Source of the DNA: Streptomyces sparsogenes
GTDB lineage: Bacteria > Actinomycetota > Actinomycetes > Streptomycetales > Streptomycetaceae
NCBI RefSeq assembly: GCF_001704635.1
Contig: NZ_MAXF01000029.1
Span: 1 to 64,000, forward strand
Direction: 5' to 3'
DNA: 64,000 nt
The position numbers and the translations under genes were made by a program. Under the pieces are notes generated by a model. That model was given only the letters and a program-made list of their open reading frames with translations, made no database searches and was not told the origin of the DNA. This document shows positions 27,815 through 36,309 of the stretch, piece after piece (the first letter of the stretch is position 1; each line of letters starts with the position of its first letter).

Positions 27815-28900
27815 GTGTTCTGGTCCGCTGCTCCGGCCGCCGACTCCACGCCTCCCCCCACGACGCTGAAGGACGCGCAGCAGAGCGCCACCAACGCCGC
27901 GGGCTGGGTGGAGGAGAACTGGTCCACCTGGCTCAGCATCGGGCTGCGCATCACGCTGATCCTGGTGATCGCCTTCGTGCTGCGGTCGGTCGTGCGGCGC
28001 GCGATCACCAAGCTGATAGAGCGCATGAACCGCACCGCCCAGGCCGTGGACGGCACCGCGCTGGCCGGCCTGCTGGTCAACGCGGAGCGGCGGCGTCAGC
28101 GGTCCGCGGCGATCGGTTCGGTGCTGCGCTCCGTCGCCTCGTTCCTGATCATGGGCACGGCCGCGCTGATGATCCTGTCGACGCTGCAGATCAATCTGGC
28201 CCCGCTGCTGGCCAGCGCCGGTGTCGCGGGTGTGGCCATCGGTTTCGGCGCCCGCAACCTGGTCACCGACTTTCTGTCCGGCGTGTTCATGATCCTGGAG
28301 GACCAGTACGGGGTCGGCGACTCGATCGACGCCGGGGTGGCCTCCGGTGAGGTGATCGAGGTCGGTCTTCGCGTCACCAAGCTGCGCGGCGACAACGGCG
28401 AGATCTGGTACGTGCGCAACGGCGAGGTCAAGCGGATCGGCAACCTCAGCCAGGGCTGGGCCACGGCCGGCGTGGACGTCCAGATCCGCGCGGACGAGGA
28501 CCTGGAGGAGGTCCGGGCACTGATCACGCAGGTGGGCGTGGACATGGCGAAGGACGAGCCCTGGAACGAGCGGCTGTGGGAGCCGATCGAGGTGCTCGGG
28601 CTGGACGCGGTCTACCTGGACTCCATGGTCGTGAGGGTGTCGGCGCGGACCATGCCGGGCAAGGCGCTCGGCGTCGAGCGCGAGCTGCGGTGGCGGATCA
28701 AGAAGGCGCTGGACGAGGCGGGCATCCGGATCGTCGGCCGCCCCGTGGACGCGGACCTGCAGCCCGAGGACGCCTCGACCACGACGGTGACCGTCGCGCC
28801 GCCGTCGGCCCTGTCCAACCCGGACTCCCCGCAGGCCCAGGCCGCCACCCCGATACCGCCACCCGCCGCCCCTCCGGCCGCCCCGCCCGTCCAGAAGTAG
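27815..28900 (+). CDS. MscS-family mechanosensitive ion channel
   Basis: A 361-residue small-conductance mechanosensitive channel that releases solutes on osmotic downshock. Three transmembrane segments are seen: SIGLRITLILVIAFVLRSVV (~37-56), SFLIMGTAALMILSTLQ (~110-126) and the pore-lining TM3 ASAGVAGVAIGFGARNLVTD. The pore helix is followed by the beta domain starting FLSGVFMILEDQYGVGDSID. The C-terminal 40 residues are a proline-alanine tail (PIPPPAAPPAAPPVQK) not needed for the fold. Translation starts at GTG 27815, with AAGGG upstream. It is a single gene. The gene remnant at 28930-29110 lies just beyond its stop on the other strand. Confidence 0.92.
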   Translation: MFWSAAPAADSTPPPTTLKDAQQSATNAAGWVEENWSTWLSIGLRITLILVIAFVLRSVVRRAITKLIERMNRTAQAVDGTALAGLLVNAERRRQRSAAIGSVLRSVASFLIMGTAALMILSTLQINLAPLLASAGVAGVAIGFGARNLVTDFLSGVFMILEDQYGVGDSIDAGVASGEVIEVGLRVTKLRGDNGEIWYVRNGEVKRIGNLSQGWATAGVDVQIRADEDLEEVRALITQVGVDMAKDEPWNERLWEPIEVLGLDAVYLDSMVVRVSARTMPGKALGVERELRWRIKKALDEAGIRIVGRPVDADLQPEDASTTTVTVAPPSALSNPDSPQAQAATPIPPPAAPPAAPPVQK

Positions 28901-28929
28901 CCGCGCCGGTGGGGTGCCGGCTCCCGTTG

Positions 28930-29110
28930 GCCGAGTCACCCCTCGGCGCTCATGAACAGTTCCTTGGACTGGTTCCAGGCGAAGCCGTCGCCGCATCACA
29001 CATAGTTGCCCGAGGCGACCACCAGTCGGCGTGAGCCGCTGCCCAGCGCGTTGCCGTCGCAGGCCTTGTCCTTGCCGTCGAACGGGCCAGGCCCCGTTCC
29101 GGTGAGGCCT
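28930..29110 (-). pseudogene. Decayed 3' end of an unidentified gene
   Basis: On the minus strand one frame reads TGTGPGPFDGKDKACDGNALGSG, continuing to RRLVVASGNYV, then hits a TGA. In the same frame it then continues CGDGFAWNQSKELFMSAEG to a normal TGA stop. The protein-like composition, with paired cysteines and an FAWNQS motif, contrasts with the surrounding noncoding DNA. No start codon or upstream half is left. This looks like the C-terminus of a secreted protein that lost its 5' part and gained a stop. I cannot name the family. The rest of the 28901-29269 gap holds the csnR promoter and operator. Confidence 0.45.
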
Positions 29111-29221
29111 CGTTCTCTCCGTCGCTCGGCGACGGTGTCAGGCGCCGCTGGACCGCCGGTGGAGGATCGGTCGCACCCATTGACGCGTCCCGTTTCCGCA
29201 CCTTACCTTGCTCTTCATCAA

Positions 29222-29236
29222 TAGGAAAGTTTCTTA
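29222..29236. promoter_or_regulatory. CsnR-type operator in front of csnR
   Basis: TAGGAAAGTTTCTTA is an inverted repeat around 29229 with one mismatch. It lies 34 bp before the csnR start. It resembles the AGGAAA/TTTCCT palindrome reported, from memory, for CsnR control of chitosanase and the csn operon in Streptomyces. It implies autorepression relieved by chitosan oligomers. Confidence 0.72.
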
Positions 29237-29269
29237 ACAGAGACCGGAAGCGATACGGGGGCACCCACC

Positions 29270-30469
29270 ATGGCGGCATCAGGCACTCCGGGGACGCCGC
29301 GCGTGCTGCGCGCCATGAACGACCGGGCCGCGCTCGAATTGCTGGTCGCCCACGGCCCCTTGACCCGGACCCGGCTCGGCGAGCTGACCGGTCTCTCCAA
29401 GCCCACCGCCTCCCAGCTGCTCACCCGCCTGGAGGCCGCCGGACTGGTCCGGACGACCGGGAACGTCACCGGCCGACCGGGGCCCAACGCCCAGCTCTAC
29501 GAGATCAACCCGGCCGCCGCCCATGTCGCGGCGCTCTCCGTCGACCAGGAGGGCATCACCGCCGCCGTCGCCGACATCACCGGCCGGATCCTCGGCGAGC
29601 ACCGGGTGAACGCCGACGCGACCGCCGAGTCGGTGCGCAACCGCACCGGCGAGCTCGTCGCCGAGGCCGTGGACGGCGCCCTGGCCGCCGCCGGGCTGGG
29701 CCGGGGCGAGCTGCGGCAGACGGTCATCGGCACACCCGGCGCGCTCGACCCGCGCACCGGGGTGCTGCGCTACGCACCGCACCTGCCCGGCTGGCAGTCC
29801 CGCACCATGCGGGACGAGCTGGCCGAGGTACTGGGCACCCCGCTGGTGATCGAGAACGACGTCAACCTCGCGGCCGTCGCCGAGCAGCACCACGGCACCG
29901 CGCAGGACTTCGACGACTTCGCGCTGGTCTGGGCCGACGAGGGCGTCGGCGCGGCCATCGTGCTCGGCGGCACGCTGCTGCGGGGGGCGACCGGCGGCGC
30001 CGGGGAGATCGGCTACATGCCGCTGCCGGGCGCCCCGCTCGCGCGCGGCGACGACAGCGCCGCCCGGCCGGACGCCGGCGGCGGCTTCCAGAAGCTGGTC
30101 GGCTCCCCCGCCGTGGTGAAGCTGGCCCGGGAGCACGGCATCGAGGCGCCGACCGCCCCCGAGGCGCTCGCCACCGCGCTGCGCACGCCCGGCGCGGGGG
30201 ACGCCGTCCTCACCGAGCTGGCCCGCCGGCTTGCCACCGGGCTCGCCTCGGTCGTGGCGGTGGTCGACCCGGAGCTGGTGGTGCTCTCCGGGCAGGTCGC
30301 CCAGGCCGGCGGGGAGCGGCTGCGCGAGCTGGTCGAGGCGGAGATGACCGGGCTCGCGCTGCCCCGGCCGCTCCTGCGGATCAGCGCCATCGAGGGGGAC
30401 CCGATTCTCATCGGCGCGCTTCAGACGGCGCTCGCCGATGCCCGTCACACCGTCTTCGACACCGCCTGA
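29270..30469 (+). CDS. csnR: ROK-family transcriptional repressor CsnR
   Basis: A 399-residue ROK regulator. The N-terminal winged helix is visible as LLVAHGPLTRTRLGELTGLSKPTASQLLTRLEAAGLV (~residues 25-60). The ROK sugar-kinase fold follows, with NDVNLAAVAEQ and GVGAAIVLGG. The usual ROK zinc-site cysteines are not apparent, so ligand binding may differ from that of sugar-kinase members. Gene order (ROK, binding protein, two permeases, GH4, BadF-type kinase) matches the Streptomyces csnR-K operon, whose repressor controls chitosan-oligosaccharide uptake; the name is given on that basis. The operator TAGGAAAGTTTCTTA lies just upstream. The start is ATG at 29270. Confidence 0.85.
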   Translation: MAASGTPGTPRVLRAMNDRAALELLVAHGPLTRTRLGELTGLSKPTASQLLTRLEAAGLVRTTGNVTGRPGPNAQLYEINPAAAHVAALSVDQEGITAAVADITGRILGEHRVNADATAESVRNRTGELVAEAVDGALAAAGLGRGELRQTVIGTPGALDPRTGVLRYAPHLPGWQSRTMRDELAEVLGTPLVIENDVNLAAVAEQHHGTAQDFDDFALVWADEGVGAAIVLGGTLLRGATGGAGEIGYMPLPGAPLARGDDSAARPDAGGGFQKLVGSPAVVKLAREHGIEAPTAPEALATALRTPGAGDAVLTELARRLATGLASVVAVVDPELVVLSGQVAQAGGERLRELVEAEMTGLALPRPLLRISAIEGDPILIGALQTALADARHTVFDTA

Positions 30470-30516
30470 TCCGCCGGCCCCACCTTGCCGTCCCCCGCGC
30501 ACAAGGAAGTCCGCCC

Positions 30517-31848
30517 ATGCCACGACGACCACTGGCCCGTCTCGCGTCCGCGCTCGGCGCCGGCGCCCTGCTGCTGGCGGGCTGCGCCAACCCGAGCACC
30601 GGCAGCGCCGACGACGATCCGACCAAGCCGGTCACCCTCACCTTCTGGCACGGCTGGTCGGAGAAGAACGAGGTGAAGGCGATCAACGACAGCATCGCCC
30701 GCTTCGAGAAGCTCCACCCGAACATCACCGTGAAGTCCGTCGGCAATGTCACCGACGAGACCATCAACCAGGCCCTGCGGGCCGGCGGTGGCGACGCGCC
30801 CGATGTCGTCACGTCCTTCACCACCAACAACGTGGGCCAGTACTGCTCGTCCGGAATGTGGGTCGATCTCGACCCGTTCATGGAGAAGACCGGCCTGGAC
30901 AAGAAGAAGGTCTTCCCCAAGACGCTTCTGGACTACACCAGTTACCAGGGAAAGCAGTGCGCGCTGCCGCTGCTCGCCGACGCCTACGGCATGTACTACA
31001 ACAAGGACGCCTTCAAGGAGGCGGGCATCGAACGCCCGCCGCGCACCATGTCGGAGCTCAAGCGGGACGCCGCCAAGCTGACCCGGCGCACCAAGGGCGG
31101 CGGCTTGGAGCGCGTCGGCTTCATGCCCAACTTCCGGCTCTACCAGAACAGCCCGGACCGGCTCTTCGCCCAGTGGGGGCCGGCCTACTTCGACAAGGAC
31201 GGAAAGGCGCGGCTGGCGAAGGAAGGGAAGATCAAGGCGTTCTACGCCACCGTGCGGGACCTCATTCGGGAACAGGGCGGATACGGGGCGCTGGAGACCT
31301 TCCGCACCTCCTTCGGCGATGAGTTCTCCTCCCAGAACGCCTTTCTGACCGGCAAGCTGGCCATGCACCTGGACGGCGAATGGCGCGGCCTCTTCCTCAA
31401 GGACGCGAAGTTCGACTGGGGCACCGCCCCGCTGCCCGTGCCCGACGACCAGGCCGACACCTATGGCCGGGGCTTTCTCACCGGCACCGTCACGGGCATC
31501 GCGCACAGCAGCAAGCACCAGAACGCCGCCTGGGAACTGGTGCGCTTCCTGACCGCCGACACCGACCAGGTGGTCGCCTTCGCCAACGCCATCCACAATG
31601 TGCCGTCCACCAAAGCGGCGCTCACCTCCCCGAAGCTGGACCCGGACCCGGCGTTCCGCGCCTTTCTCGACATCGCGCAGAATAAGTACAGCAACGCCCT
31701 TCCGCCCTCGGTCAACGGTGGACAGTACGTCGTATCGCTGCGGGACTTCTCCTACGGCGTGGAGGCGGGAAAGGTCCATGACCTGGACAAGGGCCTCAAG
31801 GAACTGGACGACCAGATAGACGCCGACATTCTCCAGGCGCAGGACTGA
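30517..31848 (+). CDS. csnE: Sugar-binding lipoprotein of the chitosan-oligosaccharide ABC importer
   Basis: A 443-residue family 1 extracellular solute-binding protein. The signal peptide ends in a lipobox LLAGCAN, so it is anchored to the outer face of the membrane. The binding-protein fold is recognisable from TLTFWHGWSEKNEVKAINDSI and the hinge segment YGMYYNKDAFKEAGI. It should deliver beta-1,4-glucosamine oligomers to the CsnF/CsnG permeases. Its gene follows csnR by 47 bp, with AAGGA upstream of the ATG. No ATPase gene is present in the operon, so the shared sugar ATPase MsiK elsewhere in the genome probably powers it (known for this transporter class in Streptomyces). Confidence 0.87.
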   Translation: MPRRPLARLASALGAGALLLAGCANPSTGSADDDPTKPVTLTFWHGWSEKNEVKAINDSIARFEKLHPNITVKSVGNVTDETINQALRAGGGDAPDVVTSFTTNNVGQYCSSGMWVDLDPFMEKTGLDKKKVFPKTLLDYTSYQGKQCALPLLADAYGMYYNKDAFKEAGIERPPRTMSELKRDAAKLTRRTKGGGLERVGFMPNFRLYQNSPDRLFAQWGPAYFDKDGKARLAKEGKIKAFYATVRDLIREQGGYGALETFRTSFGDEFSSQNAFLTGKLAMHLDGEWRGLFLKDAKFDWGTAPLPVPDDQADTYGRGFLTGTVTGIAHSSKHQNAAWELVRFLTADTDQVVAFANAIHNVPSTKAALTSPKLDPDPAFRAFLDIAQNKYSNALPPSVNGGQYVVSLRDFSYGVEAGKVHDLDKGLKELDDQIDADILQAQD

Positions 31849-31859
31849 CGGAGCGCGAC

Positions 31860-32816
31860 ATGGCCACGACGACAACCACCGCCCCCGCCCTGCGCCGCAA
31901 GCGGCTGCGCGAGCGGCTGCGCACCCTCGGCTTTCTCTCCCCCTGGCTGGTCGGCTTCACGGTCTTCTTCGGCTATCCGCTGGTCGCCACCGTCTACTTC
32001 TCCTTCATGCACTACAACCAGATCAAGGCGCCGACCTTCGTGGGCCTGCGCAACTGGCGGTATGTGCTGGAGCAGATGCCGCTGTTCGGGCCGGCGCTGT
32101 GGAACACGCTGTGGCTGGTCGTGGTGATGGTCGCGCTGCGCGTCGTCTTCGGCCTGGGCATCGGGCTGCTGATCACCAAGATAAAGTCCGGGGCAGGGTT
32201 CTTCCGCACCGCCTTCTACCTCCCCTATCTGGCTCCTCCGGTCGCGGCGACCGTGGCGTTCGTCTTCCTTCTCAACCCCGGCACCGGCCCGGTGAACGAC
32301 ATGCTGGGAAAGGTCGGGATCGACGCGCCGAACTGGTTCAACGACCCGGCCTGGGCCAAGCCCTCGCTCGTGCTGCTGTCCCTGTGGGGCATCGGCGACC
32401 TGATGGTCATCTTCATGGCCGCGCTGCTGGATGTGCCGAAGGAGCAGTACGAGGCGGCCGAGCTGGACGGCGCCGGGGCGTTCACGAAATTCCGCTATGT
32501 CACCTGGCCGTCGATCACTCCCATTGTGATGTTCGCGGTCGTGACGGGCGTGGTGCAGACCATGCAGTACTACACCCAGGCCCTGGTCGCCGGAAAGCTG
32601 GCCTCGGGTGTCAGCATCGGACCGGGCACCGTCATCGAGCCCGGCTATCCCGACCATTCCACGCTCACCGTGCCCCAGCTCGTGTATTCGCTCGGCTTCC
32701 AGAACTTCAACACCGGGGCCGCCTGTGTGCTCTCGCTCGTGCTCTTCGCGATCGCGATGGCCGTCACCACCCTGCTGATGCGCCGGCGCGCCGGCCTGCT
32801 GTCGGCGGACGACTGA
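31860..32816 (+). CDS. csnF: ABC sugar permease, first subunit
   Basis: A 318-residue inner-membrane permease of the MalF type with six predicted helices. Helices include SPWLVGFTVFFGYPLVATVYFSF, LWLVVVMVALRVVFGLGIGLLI and the last VLSLVLFAIAMAVTTLLM. The EAA loop that contacts the ATPase is EQYEAAELDGAGAFTKFRYVTWPSI. It lies 11 bp after csnE and pairs with CsnG. The basic N-terminus (RRKRLRERLRTL) is cytoplasmic. Specificity for chitosan oligomers is inferred from the operon. Confidence 0.9.
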   Translation: MATTTTTAPALRRKRLRERLRTLGFLSPWLVGFTVFFGYPLVATVYFSFMHYNQIKAPTFVGLRNWRYVLEQMPLFGPALWNTLWLVVVMVALRVVFGLGIGLLITKIKSGAGFFRTAFYLPYLAPPVAATVAFVFLLNPGTGPVNDMLGKVGIDAPNWFNDPAWAKPSLVLLSLWGIGDLMVIFMAALLDVPKEQYEAAELDGAGAFTKFRYVTWPSITPIVMFAVVTGVVQTMQYYTQALVAGKLASGVSIGPGTVIEPGYPDHSTLTVPQLVYSLGFQNFNTGAACVLSLVLFAIAMAVTTLLMRRRAGLLSADD

Positions 32817-32840
32817 GAAGGCTCGAGAGGAAAAACCGAC

Positions 32841-33743
32841 ATGACCACCACCACCCTCTCGGCGCCGTCCGCGCCGGTACGGCCCGCCTCCCGCCGCTCC
32901 CCGGCCCCCGCCGCCCGGCGCAAGGCCGTGCTGCACTGGATCGCCGTCCACGCGGTCGCGGTCGCCGCCGCGCTCTTCTTCGTGCTGCCGTTCGTCTTCG
33001 TCTTCCTGACCTCGGTGATGAGCGACAGCCAGGCCATGAGCGGCGAGCTGTGGCCCGACGGCTGGCACTGGTCCAATTACGCCGAGGTCTTCAACACCCC
33101 CGGCTTTCTCGACTGGTGGCGCAATTCACTGATCTACGCCGGTCTCGGCACGGCCTTCACGCTCATCTCCTCCCTGCCGGTCGCCTACGCGCTCGCCAAA
33201 TTCCGCTTCCGTGGCCGCCGCACCGCGATGATCCTGGTCATCTCGACGATGATGCTGCCGCCGCAGGTCGTGGTGGTGCCGATGTATCTGGTGTGGGCCC
33301 AGCAGTTCCATCTGTCGGGCTCGCTGTGGCCGCTGATCATTCCGATGGCGTTCGGCGACGCGTACTCCATCTTCCTGCTGCGCCAGTTCCTGCTGACGAT
33401 CCCCCGCGAATACCTCGAATCGGCGAAGGTGGACGGCTGCGGGGAGCTGCGGACCCTGCTGCGGATCATCGTGCCCATGGCCAAGCCGGGCATCGCGGCC
33501 GTCGCGCTCTTCCAGTTCTTCTACTGCTGGAACGACTACTTCGGCCCACAGATCTACGCCGCGCAGAATCCGGGCGCCTGGACTCTCTCGTACGGGCTTG
33601 AGAGCTTCAAGAGCGCGCACAGTGTCAACTGGAACCTGACGATGGCCGCGACACTGCTGGTCATGGCCCCCGTCATCATCGTCTTCTTCTTCGCTCAGAA
33701 AGCCTTCGTCGAAGGCGTCACACTGACAGGAGTCAAGGGTTGA
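32841..33743 (+). CDS. csnG: ABC sugar permease, second subunit
   Basis: A 300-residue MalG-type permease with six helices. The EAA loop is PREYLESAKVDGCGELRTLLRIIVPMAKPG. The transmembrane run ILVISTMMLPPQVVVVPMYL is typical of the carbohydrate uptake transporter-1 class. The C-terminus QKAFVEGVTLTGVKG is the conserved end of MalG proteins. Its ATG (32841) follows GAGAGG and lies 24 bp past csnF. Its TGA overlaps the TTG start of the GH4 gene in TTGA, indicating coupled translation from transporter to intracellular hydrolase. Confidence 0.9.
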   Translation: MTTTTLSAPSAPVRPASRRSPAPAARRKAVLHWIAVHAVAVAAALFFVLPFVFVFLTSVMSDSQAMSGELWPDGWHWSNYAEVFNTPGFLDWWRNSLIYAGLGTAFTLISSLPVAYALAKFRFRGRRTAMILVISTMMLPPQVVVVPMYLVWAQQFHLSGSLWPLIIPMAFGDAYSIFLLRQFLLTIPREYLESAKVDGCGELRTLLRIIVPMAKPGIAAVALFQFFYCWNDYFGPQIYAAQNPGAWTLSYGLESFKSAHSVNWNLTMAATLLVMAPVIIVFFFAQKAFVEGVTLTGVKG

Positions 33744-35002
33744 AGCTCGCAGTGGTGGGTGGCGGTTCCACCTACACCCCCGAACTCGTCGACGGATTCG
33801 CCCGGTTGCGGGACGCACTGCCCCTGGCGGAGCTGGTCCTGGTCGACCCGGCCACCGACCGGCTGGAGCTGGTCGGCGGGCTGGCGCGGAGGATCTTCGC
33901 CAAGCAGGGCCACCCCGGCCGGATCTCCTGGACCGACGACCTGGACGCGGGCGTGGACGGCGCGGACGCGGTCCTGCTGCAACTGCGCGTCGGCGGACAG
34001 GCCGCCCGGAACCAGGACGAGACCTGGCCGCTGGAGTGCGGCTGCGTCGGCCAGGAGACCACCGGCGCGGGCGGGCTCGCCAAGGCGCTGCGCACGGTCC
34101 CGGTGGTGCTGGACATCGCCGAGCGGGTGCGCCGCCGCAACCCCGACGCCTGGATCGTGGACTTCACCAATCCCGTCGGCATCGTGACCCGGGCGCTGCT
34201 GACGGCCGGGCACCGGGCGGTCGGGCTGTGCAATGTCGCGATCGGCTTCCAGCGGAAGTTCGCCAAGCTGCTGGGCGTGGCTCCGGACCAGGTGTCGCTG
34301 GACCACATCGGCCTCAACCATCTCACCTGGGAGCGGGCGGTGCGGCTCGGCGGCACCGACGGCGAGGACGTGCTGCCCAAGCTGCTCGCCGAGCACGGCG
34401 ACGCGATCGCGGACGACCTGCGGATGCCCCGCGCGCTGCTGGACCGCCTGGGCGTGGTGCCCTCCTACTACCTGCGGTACTTCTACCAGCACGACGCGGT
34501 CGTGCGGGAGCTGAAGGCGGGGCCCTCGCGGGCGGCCCAGGTCGCGGAGATCGAGCGGCGGCTGCTGGAGATGTACGCCGACCCGGCGCTGGACGAGAAG
34601 CCCGAGCTGCTGGGCAAGCGCGGCGGCGCCTTCTACTCGGAGGCGGCGGTCGACCTGACCTCGTCCCTGCTGCGGGACACTGGCGAGGTGCGCATCGTCA
34701 ACACGTTCAACCAGGGCACGCTGCCCTTCCTCCCGGACGACGCGGTGATCGAGGTCCCCGCCGCCGTGGACGCCCGCGGTGCGAGCCCGCTGCCCGTGCG
34801 CCCCCTGGAGCCGCTGTACGCGGGGCTGATCGCCCATGTCACCGCGTACGAGGACCTGGCGCTGGAGGCGGCGCTCAAGGGCGGCCGCGAGCGGGTCTTC
34901 GACGCCCTGCTGGCCCACCCCCTGATCGGCCAGATCGAGTACGCCGAGCAGCTGACCGACACCCTCCTCGCACACAACCGGGAGCACCTGGCGTGGGCCT
35001 GA
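33740..35002 (+). CDS. csnH: GH4 NAD-dependent glycosidase
   Basis: A 420-residue intracellular glycosidase of family GH4 (6-phospho-beta-glucosidase/LicH group). GH4 enzymes use NAD+ and a divalent metal to cleave glycosides by transient oxidation at C3. The nucleotide-binding start is MKLAVVGGGSTYTPELV, and the metal-site cysteine and histidine appear in VGLCNVAIGF and DHIGLNHLTW. In the operon it is expected to split imported glucosamine oligomers or their phosphates. Translation begins at TTG 33740, overlapping the csnG stop; CAGGAG lies six bases upstream. An ATG alternative is absent near the conserved N-terminus. Confidence 0.9.
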   Translation: MKLAVVGGGSTYTPELVDGFARLRDALPLAELVLVDPATDRLELVGGLARRIFAKQGHPGRISWTDDLDAGVDGADAVLLQLRVGGQAARNQDETWPLECGCVGQETTGAGGLAKALRTVPVVLDIAERVRRRNPDAWIVDFTNPVGIVTRALLTAGHRAVGLCNVAIGFQRKFAKLLGVAPDQVSLDHIGLNHLTWERAVRLGGTDGEDVLPKLLAEHGDAIADDLRMPRALLDRLGVVPSYYLRYFYQHDAVVRELKAGPSRAAQVAEIERRLLEMYADPALDEKPELLGKRGGAFYSEAAVDLTSSLLRDTGEVRIVNTFNQGTLPFLPDDAVIEVPAAVDARGASPLPVRPLEPLYAGLIAHVTAYEDLALEAALKGGRERVFDALLAHPLIGQIEYAEQLTDTLLAHNREHLAWA

Positions 35003-36021
35003 CGCAGTCCCAGGGCCTGACCGCCCACCCTCCGCACGCGTCCGTCCTGGCGATCGACGCGGGCAACAGCAAGACCGACGTGGCGCTGGTCGGCAGGGAC
35101 GGGACGGTCCTCGGCACCGCCCGCGGCGGCGGGTTCCTGCCGCCCGTGGTGGGCCCGAAGGCCGCGGTGGACTCGCTCGTCCCGCTGGTGGCGCGGGCGG
35201 CGGAGGCCGCGGGGTTCGACCGGCCGCCCCGGGCCGGGCACGTCTCGGCGTGCCTGGCCAATGTGGACCTCCCGGCGGAGGAGGAGCAGCTCACCCCGCT
35301 GCTGGCGGCCCAGGGCTGGGGGGCCACCGTCACGGTCGCCAACGACACCTTCGCGCTGCTGCGGGCCGGGGTCGCGGACGACGGCGAGCCGACCGGCGTC
35401 GCCGTCGTCTGCGGCGCGGGCATCAACTGCGCGGGCCTGGGCCACGGCGGCCGCACCGCGCGGTTCCCCGCCATCGGCCGGATCTCCGGCGACTGGGGCG
35501 GCGGGGGCGATCTGTCGAAAGAGGCCATGTGGTGGGCGGCGCGTGCCGAGGACGGCCGCGGCGGGCCGACCTTGCTGGCCCGCGCCCTGCCCGAGCACTT
35601 CGGGCTGACCACCATGTACGAGCTGATCGAGGCGCTCCACCTGGGGCGGATCGCCCCGGCCCGGCGCCATGAGCTGACGCCGGTGCTCTTCGCGGTGGCC
35701 GACGCCGGCGACGAGATCGCGCGCGCCGTCGTGGCCCGACAGGCCGAGGAGGTGGTCACCATGGCCACCGTCGCCCTCACCCGTCTCGACCTGCTCGGTG
35801 AGCCGACGCCGGTGGTCCTCGGCGGCGGGGTGCTCGCGGCGCGCCAGCCGCTCCTGGACGGGCGGGTGCGCGAGTTGCTCGCCGAGCGCGCCCCGAAGGC
35901 CGACCCGAGGGTGGTCACCGCGCCGCCCGTCCTCGGGGCCGCGCTGCTGGGCCTGGACCGCACGGACGCCCCCGCGGCCGCGTACGCCGCGCTGCGCGCG
36001 CACTACGCCCGCCGCCGATGA
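34993..36021 (+). CDS. csnK: BadF/BcrA-type amino-sugar kinase
   Basis: A 342-residue ASKHA-fold kinase of the BadF/BadG/BcrA family that includes N-acetylglucosamine and glucosamine kinases. The N-terminal phosphate-binding loop is LAIDAGNSKTDVALVGRDG. The adenosine region holds GVAVVCGAGINCAG, and GGGVLAARQPLLD lies near the C-terminus. It should phosphorylate glucosamine released by the GH4 enzyme, feeding central metabolism. The GTG at 34993 overlaps the end of csnH by 10 bp, with GGGAG just before. The long open frame reaching upstream is only the shifted frame of csnH. It is last in the operon. Confidence 0.88.
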   Translation: MGLTQSQGLTAHPPHASVLAIDAGNSKTDVALVGRDGTVLGTARGGGFLPPVVGPKAAVDSLVPLVARAAEAAGFDRPPRAGHVSACLANVDLPAEEEQLTPLLAAQGWGATVTVANDTFALLRAGVADDGEPTGVAVVCGAGINCAGLGHGGRTARFPAIGRISGDWGGGGDLSKEAMWWAARAEDGRGGPTLLARALPEHFGLTTMYELIEALHLGRIAPARRHELTPVLFAVADAGDEIARAVVARQAEEVVTMATVALTRLDLLGEPTPVVLGGGVLAARQPLLDGRVRELLAERAPKADPRVVTAPPVLGAALLGLDRTDAPAAAYAALRAHYARRR

Positions 36022-36309
36022 CGCCTGCGCCCCGGGTCGTTCCGGGTCGTTCCAGGTCGCGGCGGGTCATCGGGAACCGAAACGCGCCGAAAACCGTATG
36101 AGAGATAGGGAGGAGGAGAAGGACGACGCGGACACCCCCCGGGCCCGACGGCCCCGAGGCGAAGATCGCGATCGGGCCAAGATCCGGGCACGACCGGTGT
36201 GCTCATCAGCGGCCGAGTCCATACTGCTGCCCGGATACCTGTCCCCCGCCGCACCGGGCGACGGGCCGCCGACAGTGACGTAAGGGGTCAGGACCCAGGG
36301 GGAGGTCTC

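Noticed and set aside
28985..29000. In-frame TGA in the remnant considered as selenocysteine or recoding
   Set aside because: No start codon or upstream coding region remains and there is no SECIS-like hairpin or selenoprotein family match; decay is simpler.
29270..36021. ABC operon as the chitobiose importer DasABC or NgcEFG
   Set aside because: The GH4 and BadF-type kinase genes and the AGGAAA/TTTCTT operator with a ROK repressor fit csn better; DasR-type GntR sites were not seen.
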